This document shows positions 19,843 through 29,475 of a stretch of DNA of 32,686 nucleotides, piece by piece. A program made the position numbers and the translations under genes. Each line of letters opens with the position of its first letter. Positions within the stretch are counted from its first letter, which is position 1. This stretch comes from Ectothiorhodospiraceae bacterium (lineage in GTDB: Bacteria > Pseudomonadota > Gammaproteobacteria > Nitrococcales > Aquisalimonadaceae). The stretch is taken from contig SLCE01000192.1 of the NCBI GenBank assembly GCA_007125985.1, positions 1 through 32,686 of the forward strand, in the 5' to 3' direction. A model generated the notes under the pieces. The model did no database searches. It saw only the letters and a program-made list of their open reading frames with translations, and had not been told where the DNA came from.

Positions 19843-20292
19843 TCATCCGCCCTCGGCCAGCCAGCCCTGTAGCGATTGCGCCAGTTGTGCCGCCTCGGCC
19901 TCCCCATAGCCCGGCCCTGCCGGAAGCCTGCCCCAAACCGGCTCCGGCCAGCATGGATCATCGCGACGCCGGCCGATCACGTGCAGATGCAGCTGCGGCA
20001 CCACATTACCAATCGCCGCCACGTTGATCTTGTGGCAGCCGCACTGGCGGTGCAGAAAGGCAGCGACGCCATCGGCCAGCGCATCCAGGCTGCGTCGCTG
20101 AGGCTCGGGGAGTTGGTAGAGTTCACGGCATTCAGTGTGCGGGACGAGAATGAACCAGAGCACCCCGGCATTGCGGTGCAGCAGCACCGAGCAGCCATCC
20201 CTGTGGAACAGCTGCCTTGTGTCCGCTTCCAGCCGCGAATCCAATCGGAAGCCGGGGGCTGGCCCGGCTTCCCGGTCATGGGACGAGGGCAA
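19843..20292 (-). CDS. HIT-family protein
   Basis: Histidine triad region VPQLHLHVIGRRRDDPCWPEPVWG. Confidence 0.9.
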   Translation of the reverse strand: MPSSHDREAGPAPGFRLDSRLEADTRQLFHRDGCSVLLHRNAGVLWFILVPHTECRELYQLPEPQRRSLDALADGVAAFLHRQCGCHKINVAAIGNVVPQLHLHVIGRRRDDPCWPEPVWGRLPAGPGYGEAEAAQLAQSLQGWLAEGG

Positions 20293-20297
20293 GCCGA

Positions 20298-20666
20298 TCA
20301 GCCCTCGTCACCTTCCCCTTCACCTTCCGCTACTGGTGACTGCCGTCCGGCACCGGTGCGGCGCTCCAGCTTGCCGAAACGACTGCCGAGCACGGTTTCA
20401 AGGCGCTTGGCGGCCCCGTTGACCGCATCATAGGCGTTCTCATGCAGCGATTCCGCCATCACGGGATCACCGCCGCGGGGTCGCGCCTCCAGCTTGCACT
20501 TCTTGTTCACGCCGCCCTTCGGGCCGTTGACGTCGGTGAGGTAAACCTCAATGCGGGTCAGCTTCTCGCCAAAACGCTTCTCCACGCTCTCCAGCTTGTT
20601 ATGAATGTGTTCCTCCAGAGCCGGGGACATTGCAACGCCTTGGGCCGCGTTCAGTTGTATTTGCAT
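20298..20666 (-). CDS. HPF/RaiA-family ribosome hibernation factor
   Basis: MQIQLNAAQGVAMSPALEEHIHNKLESVEKRFG...VDLTDVNGPKGGVNKKCKLEARP-like S30EA fold motifs. Confidence 0.85.
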   Translation of the reverse strand: MQIQLNAAQGVAMSPALEEHIHNKLESVEKRFGEKLTRIEVYLTDVNGPKGGVNKKCKLEARPRGGDPVMAESLHENAYDAVNGAAKRLETVLGSRFGKLERRTGAGRQSPVAEGEGEGDEG

Positions 20667-20879
20667 GGCATCTCCATGTGCTTCCGCGATGAAAAAAGTA
20701 ATGAGGCCGTGGCCCCTAGTAGTGTACATGGCTACGTGCCCCCCGCCCTTTCAAGACCGGGCCGGTCTTCAGTCCGGACGGACACGCCCTGCGCGGGACA
20801 ATTGTTTCATGGCAGCTATGCTTGGGAAAGCATGGGCCGCTCGCACGCGGCCGCGGGCAGGCGTGGGAGGACATGGAAC

Positions 20880-21335
20880 ATGGACACGAAACTGGGACCA
20901 CTTCTGAAGGAGAAGAAGCAGGCCCTCTACACCGTCCCACCGGACGCGACCGTGGCGGACGCGGTGAAAGTGATGGTGGACGGTGGCGTGGGCTGCGTGC
21001 TGATTATGAACCGGGGTGGAATCCACGGCTTGTTCACCGAACGCGATCTCATGCGGCGTATCATATACAAGGGGCTGAGCCCGGAGAATGAGCCCATCAA
21101 AACCCATATGACACGCGAGCTGATCGTGGCTTCACCGGACATGACTGTGGGGGAAACCATGCACATGTGCACTGAATACAGAATCCGCCATGTTCCGGTG
21201 TTCGATGGCGACACCCTGATGGGCATGGTCTCCGCCGGCGACCTGACCAAGTGGGCCGTACAGGATCAGCAGCACACCATCGAAGACCTGACCCGCTACA
21301 TTTACGGGCCAGTGGATTCCGCCGCCGGGGGTTGA
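20880..21335 (+). CDS. CBS domain-containing protein
   Basis: Two CBS motifs: GGVGCVLIMNRGGIHGLFTERDLMRRI and RIRHVPVFDGDTLMGMVSAGDLTKW. Confidence 0.9.
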   Translation: MDTKLGPLLKEKKQALYTVPPDATVADAVKVMVDGGVGCVLIMNRGGIHGLFTERDLMRRIIYKGLSPENEPIKTHMTRELIVASPDMTVGETMHMCTEYRIRHVPVFDGDTLMGMVSAGDLTKWAVQDQQHTIEDLTRYIYGPVDSAAGG

Positions 21336-21361
21336 GCCCTCCCGACGGCGCGGTTGGCCGT

Positions 21362-22495
21362 TCAGAACTTCAGGTCTTCGAAAAACTTCTTGGCCTTGTC
21401 CAGCCATGACTGGCTCTGCGGGCTGTGGCGGTCACCGCCCTTGTCCAGCGTCTTCGCCAGTTGCTTCAGCAAGTCTTTCTGCTCCCGGGTCAGGTTGACC
21501 GGGGTTTCCACCACCACGCGGCACAGCAGATCTCCCTGCGGCCCACCACGGACGGGCTTCACGCCCTTGCCGCGGACCCGGAATACCTTACCGCTCTGCG
21601 TGCCTTCCGGGATACGCAAGGTCACGCGACCATCCAGCGTGGGCACCTCCAGTTCGCCACCCAAGGCAGCGGTCACCATGCTGATGGGAACCTGGCAGCG
21701 CAGGTGCTCCCCGTCACGCACGAAAATCGGGTGCTCCCGCACCATGACCTGCACATACAGATCCCCCGGCGGGCCGCCTCGCTCGCCCGGTTCGCCTTCG
21801 CCACTGAGACGGATGCGATCCCCCGTGTCCACGCCCGGCGGAATCTCAATGGACAATTCCCGGGTATGATGTACGCGCCCTTGCCCGCCACAGGCGTTGC
21901 AGGGGTCGGTGACCACGGCGCCAGTACCGCCGCAGCGGGGGCAGGTCTGCTGCACGGAGAAGAAGCCCTGCTGCATGCGCACGTCGCCATGGCCATGGCA
22001 GGTGGGGCAGGTTTCCGGCTCACTGCCGTCTCGCGTGCCCTTGCCGTCGCAGGGTTCACACGGTTTCCAACTCGGCACCTGGATGGTCTGGCTGGTGCCG
22101 TGGACCGCTTCCTCCAGGCTCAGCTCCATGTTGTAGCGCAGGTCGGCGCCGCGATAGACCCGCTGGCCCCGGCCGCCGCCACCGAAAATGTCCCCGAACA
22201 CGTCGGAGAAAATATCCGAGAAGCTGGCTCCGCCCGGGCCGCCCCGGGCGCCGCCGCCCATACCCGCTCCGTCGACGCCGGCATGGCCAAACTGGTCATA
22301 GGCCGCGCGTTTCTGCGGGTCGGACAACACCTCGTAGGCGTTCTTGGCTTCCTTGAACTTCTGCTCGGCCTCTTCGTCCCCGGGATTGCGGTCCGGGTGG
22401 TACTTCATGGCCAGCCGTCGGTAGGCCTTTTTCAGGTCTGACTCGGTGGCATTCTTCTGTACCCCGAGCACCTCATAGAGATCGCGTTTCGCCAT
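21362..22495 (-). CDS. dnaJ: molecular chaperone DnaJ
   Basis: J domain ([18 protein letters not shown]), G/F region, four CXXCXGXG-type zinc motifs ([32 protein letters not shown]). Confidence 0.98.
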   Translation of the reverse strand: MAKRDLYEVLGVQKNATESDLKKAYRRLAMKYHPDRNPGDEEAEQKFKEAKNAYEVLSDPQKRAAYDQFGHAGVDGAGMGGGARGGPGGASFSDIFSDVFGDIFGGGGRGQRVYRGADLRYNMELSLEEAVHGTSQTIQVPSWKPCEPCDGKGTRDGSEPETCPTCHGHGDVRMQQGFFSVQQTCPRCGGTGAVVTDPCNACGGQGRVHHTRELSIEIPPGVDTGDRIRLSGEGEPGERGGPPGDLYVQVMVREHPIFVRDGEHLRCQVPISMVTAALGGELEVPTLDGRVTLRIPEGTQSGKVFRVRGKGVKPVRGGPQGDLLCRVVVETPVNLTREQKDLLKQLAKTLDKGGDRHSPQSQSWLDKAKKFFEDLKF

Positions 22496-22556
22496 AACTC
22501 GTCTGTATCCGCCATGTGCCCTGCTCGGCCCGCTAACCCGTTGCCGGGAAACAGGC

Positions 22557-22581
22557 GGGCGCAGGGGGATGCCCTGCGCCC
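22557..22581 (-). other. dnaK-dnaJ intergenic stem-loop
   Basis: Perfect 10-bp arms GGGCGCAGGG / CCCTGCGCCC with 5-nt loop; no U tract on either side. Confidence 0.7.
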
Positions 22582-22607
22582 GGATTCACACCTTACATGA
22601 AGGCGAC

Positions 22608-24533
22608 TTATTTCTTGTCGTCGTCCTTCACTTCCTCGAACTCGGCGTCGACCACGTCGTCGTCGGTCGAGGAGGAGGCGGACTCCGCACCGGCTTCGCC
22701 GCCAGCCTCACCACCCTGCTGGGCGTAGGCCTTCTCGGCCAGTTTGCCGGCATGCTCGGCCAGGGCCTGGGTCTTGGCTTCGATGGCATCCTTGTCGTCG
22801 CCCTTGACTGCCTCTTCCAGCTCGCCGACCGCCTTCTCCACGGTTTCCTTTTCCCCGGCGTCCACCCTATCACCCAAGTCGGACAGCGACTTGCGAACAC
22901 TGTGGATCAGATTGTCCGCCTGATTGCGGGCATCCACCAGTTCGCGCATCTTGCGGTCTTCCTCGGCATGCGCCTCGGCATCCTTGACCATGCGCTCGAT
23001 CTCTTCATCGTTCAGGCCACTGGAGGCCTTGATGACGATGGACTGCTCCTTGCCGGTGGCCTTGTCCTTGGCGGACACGTGCAGGATGCCGTTGGCGTCG
23101 ATGTCGAAGTTGACCTCAATCTGCGGCACGCCGCGCGGAGCCGGCGGAATGTCGCTGAGGTCGAACCGGCCCAGGGACTTGTTGCCGCTGGCCATTTCGC
23201 GCTCACCCTGCAGCACATGCACGGTCACTGCGGTCTGGTTGTCATCAGCGGTGGAGAAGATCTGCGACGCCTTGGTGGGGATCGTCGTGTTCTTCTCGAT
23301 GAGCTTGGTCATCACGCCGCCCATGGTCTCGATACCCAGCGACAGCGGGGTCACGTCCAGCAGCAGCACGTCCTTCACGTCACCGCCCAGCACACCACCC
23401 TGGATGGCGGCACCGATGGCCACGGCTTCATCCGGGTTAACGTCCTTGCGGGCATCCTTGCCGAAGAACTGCTTCACGGCCTCCTGCACCTTGGGCATGC
23501 GGGTCTGACCACCCACCAGGATGACTTCATCCACTTCCGAGGCCTTCAGGCCGGCGTCCTTCAGTGCCACCTTGCAGGGTTCGATGGTGCGCTGCACCAG
23601 CCCATCCACCAGCGACTCCAGCTTGGCGCGGGTCAGCTTGATGGCCAGGTGCTTCGGACCGCTCTGGTCCGCCGTGATATACGGCAGGTTGATCTCGGTC
23701 TGCTGGCTGGAGGACAGCTCGATCTTGGCCTTCTCAGCTGCTTCCTTCAGGCGCTGCATGGCCAGCTTGTCGCCACCCAGGTCCATGCCCTGATCCTTCT
23801 TGAACTCGGCAATCAGATAGTCGATCACCGCGCGGTCGAAGTCTTCGCCGCCCAGGAAAGTGTCGCCATTGGTGGAGAGCACCTCGAACTGCTTCTCGCC
23901 ATCCACGTCGGCGATTTCGATGATCGAGATGTCGAAAGTACCGCCACCGAGGTCGTACACGGCCACCTTGCGATCACCACCTTCCTTGTCCAACCCGTAG
24001 GCCAGCGCAGCGGCGGTGGGTTCGTTAATGATGCGCTTGACATCAAGACCGGCAATCTTGCCGGCATCCTTGGTGGCCTGACGCTGGGAGTCGTTGAAGT
24101 ATGCGGGCACGGTGATCACCGCCTCGGTGATCTCCTCACCCAGGTAGTCTTCCACCGTCTTCTTCATCTTCTGCAGCACGCGTGCGGAGACTTCCGGCGG
24201 CGCCATCTTCTTGCCGCGTGCTTCCACCCAGGCATCACCATTGTCCGCCTGGACAATGTGATAGGGCATTTCCTTCACGTCGCGCTGCACAACCTTTTCG
24301 TCGAAACGGCGGCCAATCAGCCGTTTGACGGCGTACAGGGTGTTTTCAGGATTGGTGACGGCCTGGCGTTTTGCCGGCGAGCCGACAATCACTTCTCCGT
24401 CTTCGGCAAACGCCACGACGGACGGCGTGGTGCGCTCGCCCTCGCTGTTCTCGATGACGCGCGCCTTACCACCTTCCATGACCGCCACACACGAGTTCGT
24501 GGTGCCCAGGTCAATACCGATAATCTTTCCCAT
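22608..24533 (-). CDS. dnaK: molecular chaperone DnaK
   Basis: [36 protein letters not shown]-terminal [15 protein letters not shown]. Confidence 0.99.
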   Translation of the reverse strand: MGKIIGIDLGTTNSCVAVMEGGKARVIENSEGERTTPSVVAFAEDGEVIVGSPAKRQAVTNPENTLYAVKRLIGRRFDEKVVQRDVKEMPYHIVQADNGDAWVEARGKKMAPPEVSARVLQKMKKTVEDYLGEEITEAVITVPAYFNDSQRQATKDAGKIAGLDVKRIINEPTAAALAYGLDKEGGDRKVAVYDLGGGTFDISIIEIADVDGEKQFEVLSTNGDTFLGGEDFDRAVIDYLIAEFKKDQGMDLGGDKLAMQRLKEAAEKAKIELSSSQQTEINLPYITADQSGPKHLAIKLTRAKLESLVDGLVQRTIEPCKVALKDAGLKASEVDEVILVGGQTRMPKVQEAVKQFFGKDARKDVNPDEAVAIGAAIQGGVLGGDVKDVLLLDVTPLSLGIETMGGVMTKLIEKNTTIPTKASQIFSTADDNQTAVTVHVLQGEREMASGNKSLGRFDLSDIPPAPRGVPQIEVNFDIDANGILHVSAKDKATGKEQSIVIKASSGLNDEEIERMVKDAEAHAEEDRKMRELVDARNQADNLIHSVRKSLSDLGDRVDAGEKETVEKAVGELEEAVKGDDKDAIEAKTQALAEHAGKLAEKAYAQQGGEAGGEAGAESASSSTDDDVVDAEFEEVKDDDKK

Positions 24534-24591
24534 GTCTGTGAGCTCCTTGATGCTTAGCCTGTTCGACGGGCTGAATTGCTGTTGATCCCTA

Positions 24592-24618
24592 GATTAGGGC
24601 GTGGCCACCGATTTCAAG
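24592..24618 (-). promoter_or_regulatory. putative sigma32 (RpoH) promoter for dnaK
   Basis: On minus strand CTTGAA-N13-CCCTAATC; -35 overlaps the grpE stop codon, about 60 nt upstream of dnaK ATG. Confidence 0.55.
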
Positions 24619-25240
24619 CCTTGTTGTCGTCTTCGCCGCCCTGCTGGTTCTCCGCCTCGCGGGATACCACCACCATGGCGGGGCGTAGCAGCCGGTCGCT
24701 GAGCTTGTAACCCTTCTGCACCACGTGAATCACCGTGTTCGGCGCATGTTCCGCCGAGGGTTGCATCGCCATTGCCTCGTGCTCGTCCGGATTGAACTTC
24801 TGTCCCAGCGGATGCACTTCGGCAATATCGAATTTCTCCATGGCCTGGGAGAGCATTTTCAGCGTGAGTTCCGTGCCTTCGGTGAGTTTCGCCACATCGG
24901 CGTTGGCCTCACGCGCGGCGGACAGCCCCATTTCCAGGCTGTCACGCACGGCCAGCAACTCGGCAGCCAGTTTCTCAACGCCGTACTTGCGGGCATGGGC
25001 CACATCGCGCTCCATGCGGCGTCGGACGTTTTCCAGCTCGGCGCGGGCGCGCAGAAACTCGTTCCAGTTTTCCTCGGCCCTGGCCTTCGCAGCCTCCAAC
25101 TCGGCCTCCAGTTCACCGACGCGAGCCTGTGTGCCGGATTCCTCCGGCTGGGGTTCCACTTCCGCCTGCTCGGCAGGCTGATCCCCGACCACGTCCTGTT
25201 CCACTTCCTGATCCTGCGGCTTCTGATCCTTGTCGGACAT
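24614..25240 (-). CDS. grpE: nucleotide exchange factor GrpE
   Basis: ENWNEFLRARAELENVRRRMERDVAHARKYGVEKLAAELLAVRDSLEMGL; location in hrcA-grpE-dnaK-dnaJ. Confidence 0.97.
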   Translation of the reverse strand: MSDKDQKPQDQEVEQDVVGDQPAEQAEVEPQPEESGTQARVGELEAELEAAKARAEENWNEFLRARAELENVRRRMERDVAHARKYGVEKLAAELLAVRDSLEMGLSAAREANADVAKLTEGTELTLKMLSQAMEKFDIAEVHPLGQKFNPDEHEAMAMQPSAEHAPNTVIHVVQKGYKLSDRLLRPAMVVVSREAENQQGGEDDNKA

Positions 25241-25278
25241 CTGCTCACTCCAAACTGATGTAAACGCGGGAACGAGGC

Positions 25279-25295
25279 ATGCGCCGGAGGCGCAT
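25279..25295 (-). other. hrcA-grpE intergenic stem-loop
   Basis: Perfect 7-bp arms ATGCGCC-GGA-GGCGCAT. Confidence 0.6.
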
Positions 25296-25335
25296 TGCCC
25301 GGCCCACTCACCGAACCAATGCCAATCGCTTGTGT

Positions 25336-25364
25336 ATGTGGGGAACTATTGCTTCTGATTCAAG
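25336..25364 (-). promoter_or_regulatory. putative sigma32 (RpoH) promoter for grpE
   Basis: On minus strand CTTGAA-N15-CCCCACAT, embedded at the 3' end of hrcA; close to the CTTGAA / CCCCATNT consensus. Confidence 0.6.
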
Positions 25365-26410
25365 GCCGCACCGAGCAAACGGGCCGTCATGTCCACGATG
25401 GGAATCACGCGATCGTACTGCATACGGGTGGGGCCGATGACGCCAAGCACGCCCAGCACGCGACCTTCCGCCGAATACGGAGCCGTAACCAGGCTGCAGC
25501 CGTCGAAAACCTCGTAACCCGATTCTTGGCCGATGAAGATCTGGATCCCGTCGGCGACCAGGCATTGATCCAGCAGGTGAAGAATGTCGCGCTTCTCGGA
25601 AAAGGCATCGAACAGACTGCGCAGCTTCTCCACGTTGGCAGCCAACTCGTCGAAATCCATGAGATTGGTCTGGCCGGCCACCACGTAGCGGTCATCCTGC
25701 TCCTCGGTTTCGGAGAAAACCCGGGAGCCCACATCCACCACGGTATTCATCAACGAATCCATGCGCGCCCGCTCGTCCTCCAGATGCCGGAGGATGGTCT
25801 CACGCACGTTCTCGATGGCCTGACCGATGAAATGCCGGTTCAGGTAGTTGGATACCCGTTGCAATTCCTGCTGGGTGTAATCGCGGTCAACGTGGATGAC
25901 GCGGTTCTGCACCTCATGCTCATTGAGCACAAGGATGGCCAGCACGCGGCGGTCTGCCAATGGCAGGAACTCCACGTGGCGCAGCGCCCCAGCCTGCCGA
26001 CGCGGCAGCGTGACCACGCCCGCCAGATGGGTCAGGCCGGAGAGCAGATTGGATGCGGTGCCCACCAGCGCGGATGGGTCGCCACTATCACCCAGCTCCA
26101 GCCTGAGATCGGCACCCACCGCCTCCTGCAGTTTGTCGGGTTGGACCGTCAGCAGGCTGTCAACGAAAAACCGGTAGCCCTTGTCGGTGGGCACGCGGCC
26201 GGCAGACGTATGAGGCGAGCGGACGTAACCCAGATCCTCGAGGTCCGCCATGACGTTACGGATGGTGGCCGGACTGAGATCCAGCCCCGACTCCCGAGTC
26301 AGCGTACGGGAACCCTCCGGCTGACCATCACGGATATGCCGCTGCACCACCAGCTTCAGCAGGTGCTGCGCCCGTTCAGAAAGCATGGTGTCAGAGTGCT
26401 TGGAAGTCAT
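25346..26410 (-). CDS. hrcA: heat-inducible transcriptional repressor HrcA
   Basis: LSERAQHLLKLVVQRHIRDGQPEGSRTLTRESGLDLSPATIRNVMADLEDLGYVRSPHTSAGRVPTDKGYRFFVD; start at MTSKHSD or the downstream ATG at 26386. Confidence 0.97.
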   Translation of the reverse strand: MTSKHSDTMLSERAQHLLKLVVQRHIRDGQPEGSRTLTRESGLDLSPATIRNVMADLEDLGYVRSPHTSAGRVPTDKGYRFFVDSLLTVQPDKLQEAVGADLRLELGDSGDPSALVGTASNLLSGLTHLAGVVTLPRRQAGALRHVEFLPLADRRVLAILVLNEHEVQNRVIHVDRDYTQQELQRVSNYLNRHFIGQAIENVRETILRHLEDERARMDSLMNTVVDVGSRVFSETEEQDDRYVVAGQTNLMDFDELAANVEKLRSLFDAFSEKRDILHLLDQCLVADGIQIFIGQESGYEVFDGCSLVTAPYSAEGRVLGVLGVIGPTRMQYDRVIPIVDMTARLLGAALNQKQ

Positions 26411-26433
26411 GGCCTTGATTATACGCGCTCGGT

Positions 26434-26460
26434 TTAGCACTCGTCACGCGGGAGTGCCAG
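26434..26460 (-). promoter_or_regulatory. CIRCE operator (HrcA binding site)
   Basis: TTAGCACTC-N9-GAGTGCCAG versus consensus TTAGCACTC-N9-GAGTGCTAA; immediately upstream of hrcA. Confidence 0.8.
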
Positions 26461-26468
26461 AGCACCAT

Positions 26469-26489
26469 GGGAATCGGTCAGTGCTTCCC
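26469..26489 (+). repeat. short dispersed palindromic element, copy in hrcA-recN intergenic region
   Basis: GGGAA TCGGTCAGTGC TTCCC; same 5-bp stem and 11-nt spacing as the element at 29944-29968. Confidence 0.5.
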
Positions 26490-26636
26490 TGTCAACCGCC
26501 TCTCCCGGGGTCGATTCGCGAGCGGAGCCATCGCGCGGCCCTTCTAAGCCTCGGCGGCTGCGGCTACACTCCGATACTCGAATTCCATTCGCGGGCACGC
26601 TTCAGGGACGCAGCGCAGGAGAATAATCAGGAGTCT

Positions 26637-28310
26637 ATGCTCACCGATCTGCATATACGCGACTTCACCATCGTCGACCGGCTGACCCTGGAGTTCGGTT
26701 CCGGCATGACCGCGCTCACCGGGGAAACCGGCGCGGGAAAATCCATACTACTGGATGCGCTGGGCCTGGCTCTGGGTGACCGTGCCGCCGCTGACACTGT
26801 GCGCCAGGGAGCCGACAAGGCGGAAATCAGCGTCAGCTTCGACCTCACTGGCACCGAATCGGCAAGTGAGTGGCTGGCGGACCATGACCTGGAAGCCGAC
26901 GGGGAGTGCCTGATCCGCCGCGTGATTCAGGCAAGCGGTCGCTCCCGTGGTTACATCAACGGCAGTCCCGTGCCACTGACCCTGCTTCGCGAGCTCGGCG
27001 AGCAACTGGTGGACATTCACGGGCAGCACGAACACCAATCGTTGATGCGGAAGGACATCCAGCGATCCATTCTGGACAATTTCGCGGATAACGCCTCCCT
27101 GCTGGTCCAGCTGGGAGAACTAAACCGCAAGGCGCGCGCACTTCAGGACGAGCGCCTTGCGTTGACCGGCGATACCGGCGACCAGGAGGCCCGCAAGGAC
27201 CTACTGCGCTACCAGCTGCAGGAGCTGGAGCCATTGCAGCTCGCACCCGAGGCCATTGAGGCGCTGGATGCCGAACACCGCCGTCTGGCCAACGCCGGCA
27301 GCCTGACCCAGACCTCACAGCAACTGGTTGGCATGTTGTATGAGGATGAGGGTTCCGCACAGAACATGCTGGGTCAGGCCCAGCGCATGCTGGAGGAAGC
27401 CTTAGCGCTGGACCCGTCCCTGGCCGAAGCCCACGAACTCCTTACCGGCGCCCTGGTGCAGCTGGAGGAAGGCGTGGATGCCCTGCGCCGTCACGGTGAG
27501 GCGATGGAACTGGATCCCGCGCGGCTGGATGAACTGGAACAACAGATCGGTACCCTCTCCGATCTGGCCCGCAAGCACAAAGTGCGGCCGGAAGCCCTGC
27601 ACACCGTGCGCGAGGCGCTGACGGACGAACTGGATCGGCTGGAGAACGCCGAAGAACGCCTACAGGCCCTGGACCGGGAACTGGACGCGCTGGGGCAGCA
27701 GTACGCCGCTGCCTGTCAGAAGCTGCGAAAGCGCCGGCAGTCCGCCGCGGGCACCCTGGGCAAGCAGGTAACCGACTCCCTGAAACAACTGGGAATGGCG
27801 GGTGCCAGCTTCCGCATCGCGGTTTCCGCCCAGGAGCCCAAGGACTTCAGTCCCCACGGCGCGGACCAGATCAGTTTTGAGGTGAAAACGAACGCAGGGC
27901 AGAATTTCGGCCCGCTCAGCCGTATCGCCTCCGGCGGGGAGTTGTCCCGCATCAGCCTGGCCATTCAGGTGGCGGCGGCGGACAGCACCGATATCCCCAC
28001 CCTGGTGTTCGACGAGGCGGACGTGGGTATTGGAGGCGGTGTCGCCGAAGTGGTGGGCATGCAGCTGCGCACCCTCGGCGCCAGCCATCAGGTGCTCTGC
28101 GTGACCCACCTCCCCCAGGTGGCCTCACAGGCACACAATCACCTACAGGTCAGCAAAACCAGCAAGGCGACAAGCACATCCACCACCGTGGCAGAACTGG
28201 ACCGTGGCGCGCGTATTCAGGAAATCGCCCGGATGCTGGGCGGCGTGGAGATCACCGAAGCCACGCTGAATCATGCCGAGGAGATGGTCTCCCGGGCCGA
28301 GGCAAGCTAG
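26637..28310 (+). CDS. recN: DNA repair protein RecN
   Basis: MLTDLHIRDFTIVDRLTLEFGSGMTALTGETGAGKSILLDALGLALG; VDIHGQHEHQSL; LVFDEADVGIGGGVAEVVG. Confidence 0.98.
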   Translation: MLTDLHIRDFTIVDRLTLEFGSGMTALTGETGAGKSILLDALGLALGDRAAADTVRQGADKAEISVSFDLTGTESASEWLADHDLEADGECLIRRVIQASGRSRGYINGSPVPLTLLRELGEQLVDIHGQHEHQSLMRKDIQRSILDNFADNASLLVQLGELNRKARALQDERLALTGDTGDQEARKDLLRYQLQELEPLQLAPEAIEALDAEHRRLANAGSLTQTSQQLVGMLYEDEGSAQNMLGQAQRMLEEALALDPSLAEAHELLTGALVQLEEGVDALRRHGEAMELDPARLDELEQQIGTLSDLARKHKVRPEALHTVREALTDELDRLENAEERLQALDRELDALGQQYAAACQKLRKRRQSAAGTLGKQVTDSLKQLGMAGASFRIAVSAQEPKDFSPHGADQISFEVKTNAGQNFGPLSRIASGGELSRISLAIQVAAADSTDIPTLVFDEADVGIGGGVAEVVGMQLRTLGASHQVLCVTHLPQVASQAHNHLQVSKTSKATSTSTTVAELDRGARIQEIARMLGGVEITEATLNHAEEMVSRAEAS

Positions 28311-28328
28311 GGAGCGCTTCCCTAGCTT
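28304..28328. terminator. bidirectional stem-loop between convergent recN and bamE
   Basis: Perfect 10-bp arms AAGCTAGGGA / TCCCTAGCTT, 5-nt loop; lacks a clear U tract. Confidence 0.45.
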
Positions 28329-28669
28329 CCCCAGTCCTCCGGGGCCAGATCACCCTCCAGCGCCTGCAGGCGCCCGGAATCATCGAAGCGCACCGTCAGG
28401 CGCTTGGGCTCGCCACCCCCGCCGGCCTGCTGCGTGTGGACGTAATCCCAGCGGTTATCGCGGAACATATCCTCGATCGCCGGCGAACCGAGCACGAACC
28501 GCACCTGTCGTTTGGTCATACCAGGCCGCAATTCTGCCAGCATGTCATCAGTGATGATGTTGCCCTGCTGAACATCAGGCTGGTAGGCAAACGGCAGATT
28601 GGAAATCGAGCACCCTGAAAGGGAGACGCTGCCGGCCGCAAGTATTAGAATGACAATCAATCGCAACAT
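28322..28669 (-). CDS. bamE: outer membrane protein assembly factor BamE (SmpA/OmlA)
   Basis: Lipobox LSGCS, DVQQGNIITDDMLAELRPGMTKRQVRFVLGSPAIEDMFRDNRWDYV. Confidence 0.95.
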   Translation of the reverse strand: MLRLIVILILAAGSVSLSGCSISNLPFAYQPDVQQGNIITDDMLAELRPGMTKRQVRFVLGSPAIEDMFRDNRWDYVHTQQAGGGGEPKRLTVRFDDSGRLQALEGDLAPEDWGS

Positions 28670-28754
28670 GTCCGTCTCTATCGAGATCCCGCGAGCTGTG
28701 CCGGGCGATCATACCGCATCAGCCGCCGGATTGGCACGAACAACGGGGGAACAC

Positions 28755-29171
28755 GTGCAGAACAAGGACCTCAGGAAAGCAGGCCTCAAGGTCACTCTAC
28801 CGCGGATGAAGATTCTGGAGATGCTGGAGAACAGCCAGAACCGGCATCTGTCGGCCGAGGACGTCTACAAGGGCCTGATGGAATCCGGGGAGGACATCGG
28901 ACTGGCCACCGTATATCGCGTGCTGACCCAGTTCGAATCCGCCGGACTGGTCCAGCGTCACCACTTCGAGGGTGGGCAATCGGTCTTTGAACTGGACGAA
29001 GGCGAGCACCATGACCACATGGTGTGCCTCAACTGCGGCGGCATCGAAGAGTTCTTCGACGAAATCATTGAAAACCGTCAGGACACCGTTGCCGCAGAGC
29101 GCGGTTTCAAAATCACCGACCACTCGCTGATTCTCTACGGCCGCTGCAAGGCGTGCCAGGCCGAGGATTAA
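28755..29171 (+). CDS. fur: ferric uptake regulator Fur
   Basis: LRKAGLKVTLPRMKILEML, GLATVYRVLTQFESAGLVQRHHFEGGQSVFELDEGEHHDHMVCLNCGGIEEF; GTG start. Confidence 0.96.
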   Translation: MQNKDLRKAGLKVTLPRMKILEMLENSQNRHLSAEDVYKGLMESGEDIGLATVYRVLTQFESAGLVQRHHFEGGQSVFELDEGEHHDHMVCLNCGGIEEFFDEIIENRQDTVAAERGFKITDHSLILYGRCKACQAED

Positions 29172-29175
29172 AAAA

Positions 29176-29475
29176 TTAACGACGCCGCTGCGACTTGGCC
29201 CGCTGCTTGCGGATCTCCTTGGGGTCGGCAAGCAGCGGGCGGTAGACCTCCACCCGGTCACCTTCCCGCACACGCTCGGACGCATCGATCAACCGGCCGA
29301 AGATGCCAATGGCCTGGCGGGCAAGGTCGATCTCCGGAAAATACCCAAGGATGCCGGACATCTGGATGGCATCACCGGCTGTCGTGCCCTCCGGCACGTC
29401 CAGGTCCAACACGCGCTGCTCATCCGGTGTGGCATAGGCCACCTGCACCCGAATTGTGGCCTTAGCGTTGCCCAT
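29176..29475 (-). CDS. RnfH family protein (UPF0125)
   Basis: IRVQVAYATPDEQRVLDLDVPEGTTAGDAIQMSGI...VGIFGRLIDASERVREGDRVEVYRPLLADPKEIRKQRA-like; next to ratA. Confidence 0.92.
   Translation of the reverse strand: MGNAKATIRVQVAYATPDEQRVLDLDVPEGTTAGDAIQMSGILGYFPEIDLARQAIGIFGRLIDASERVREGDRVEVYRPLLADPKEIRKQRAKSQRRR

Noticed and set aside
20818-20833. ATGCTT-GGGA-AAGCAT hairpin in the leader of the CBS-domain gene
   Set aside because: Short stem; no features of a known riboswitch or leader peptide, too weak to claim regulation.
22569-24557. 662-aa plus-strand ORF opposite dnaK
   Set aside because: Antisense shadow ORF produced by the high-GC codon bias of dnaK; composition is His/Gly/Leu rich with no recognisable domain.
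28640-28665. AT-rich AGAATGACAATCAATCGC near fur, considered as a Fur box
   Set aside because: Poor match to GATAATGATAATCATTATC and it lies inside the bamE signal-peptide coding sequence.
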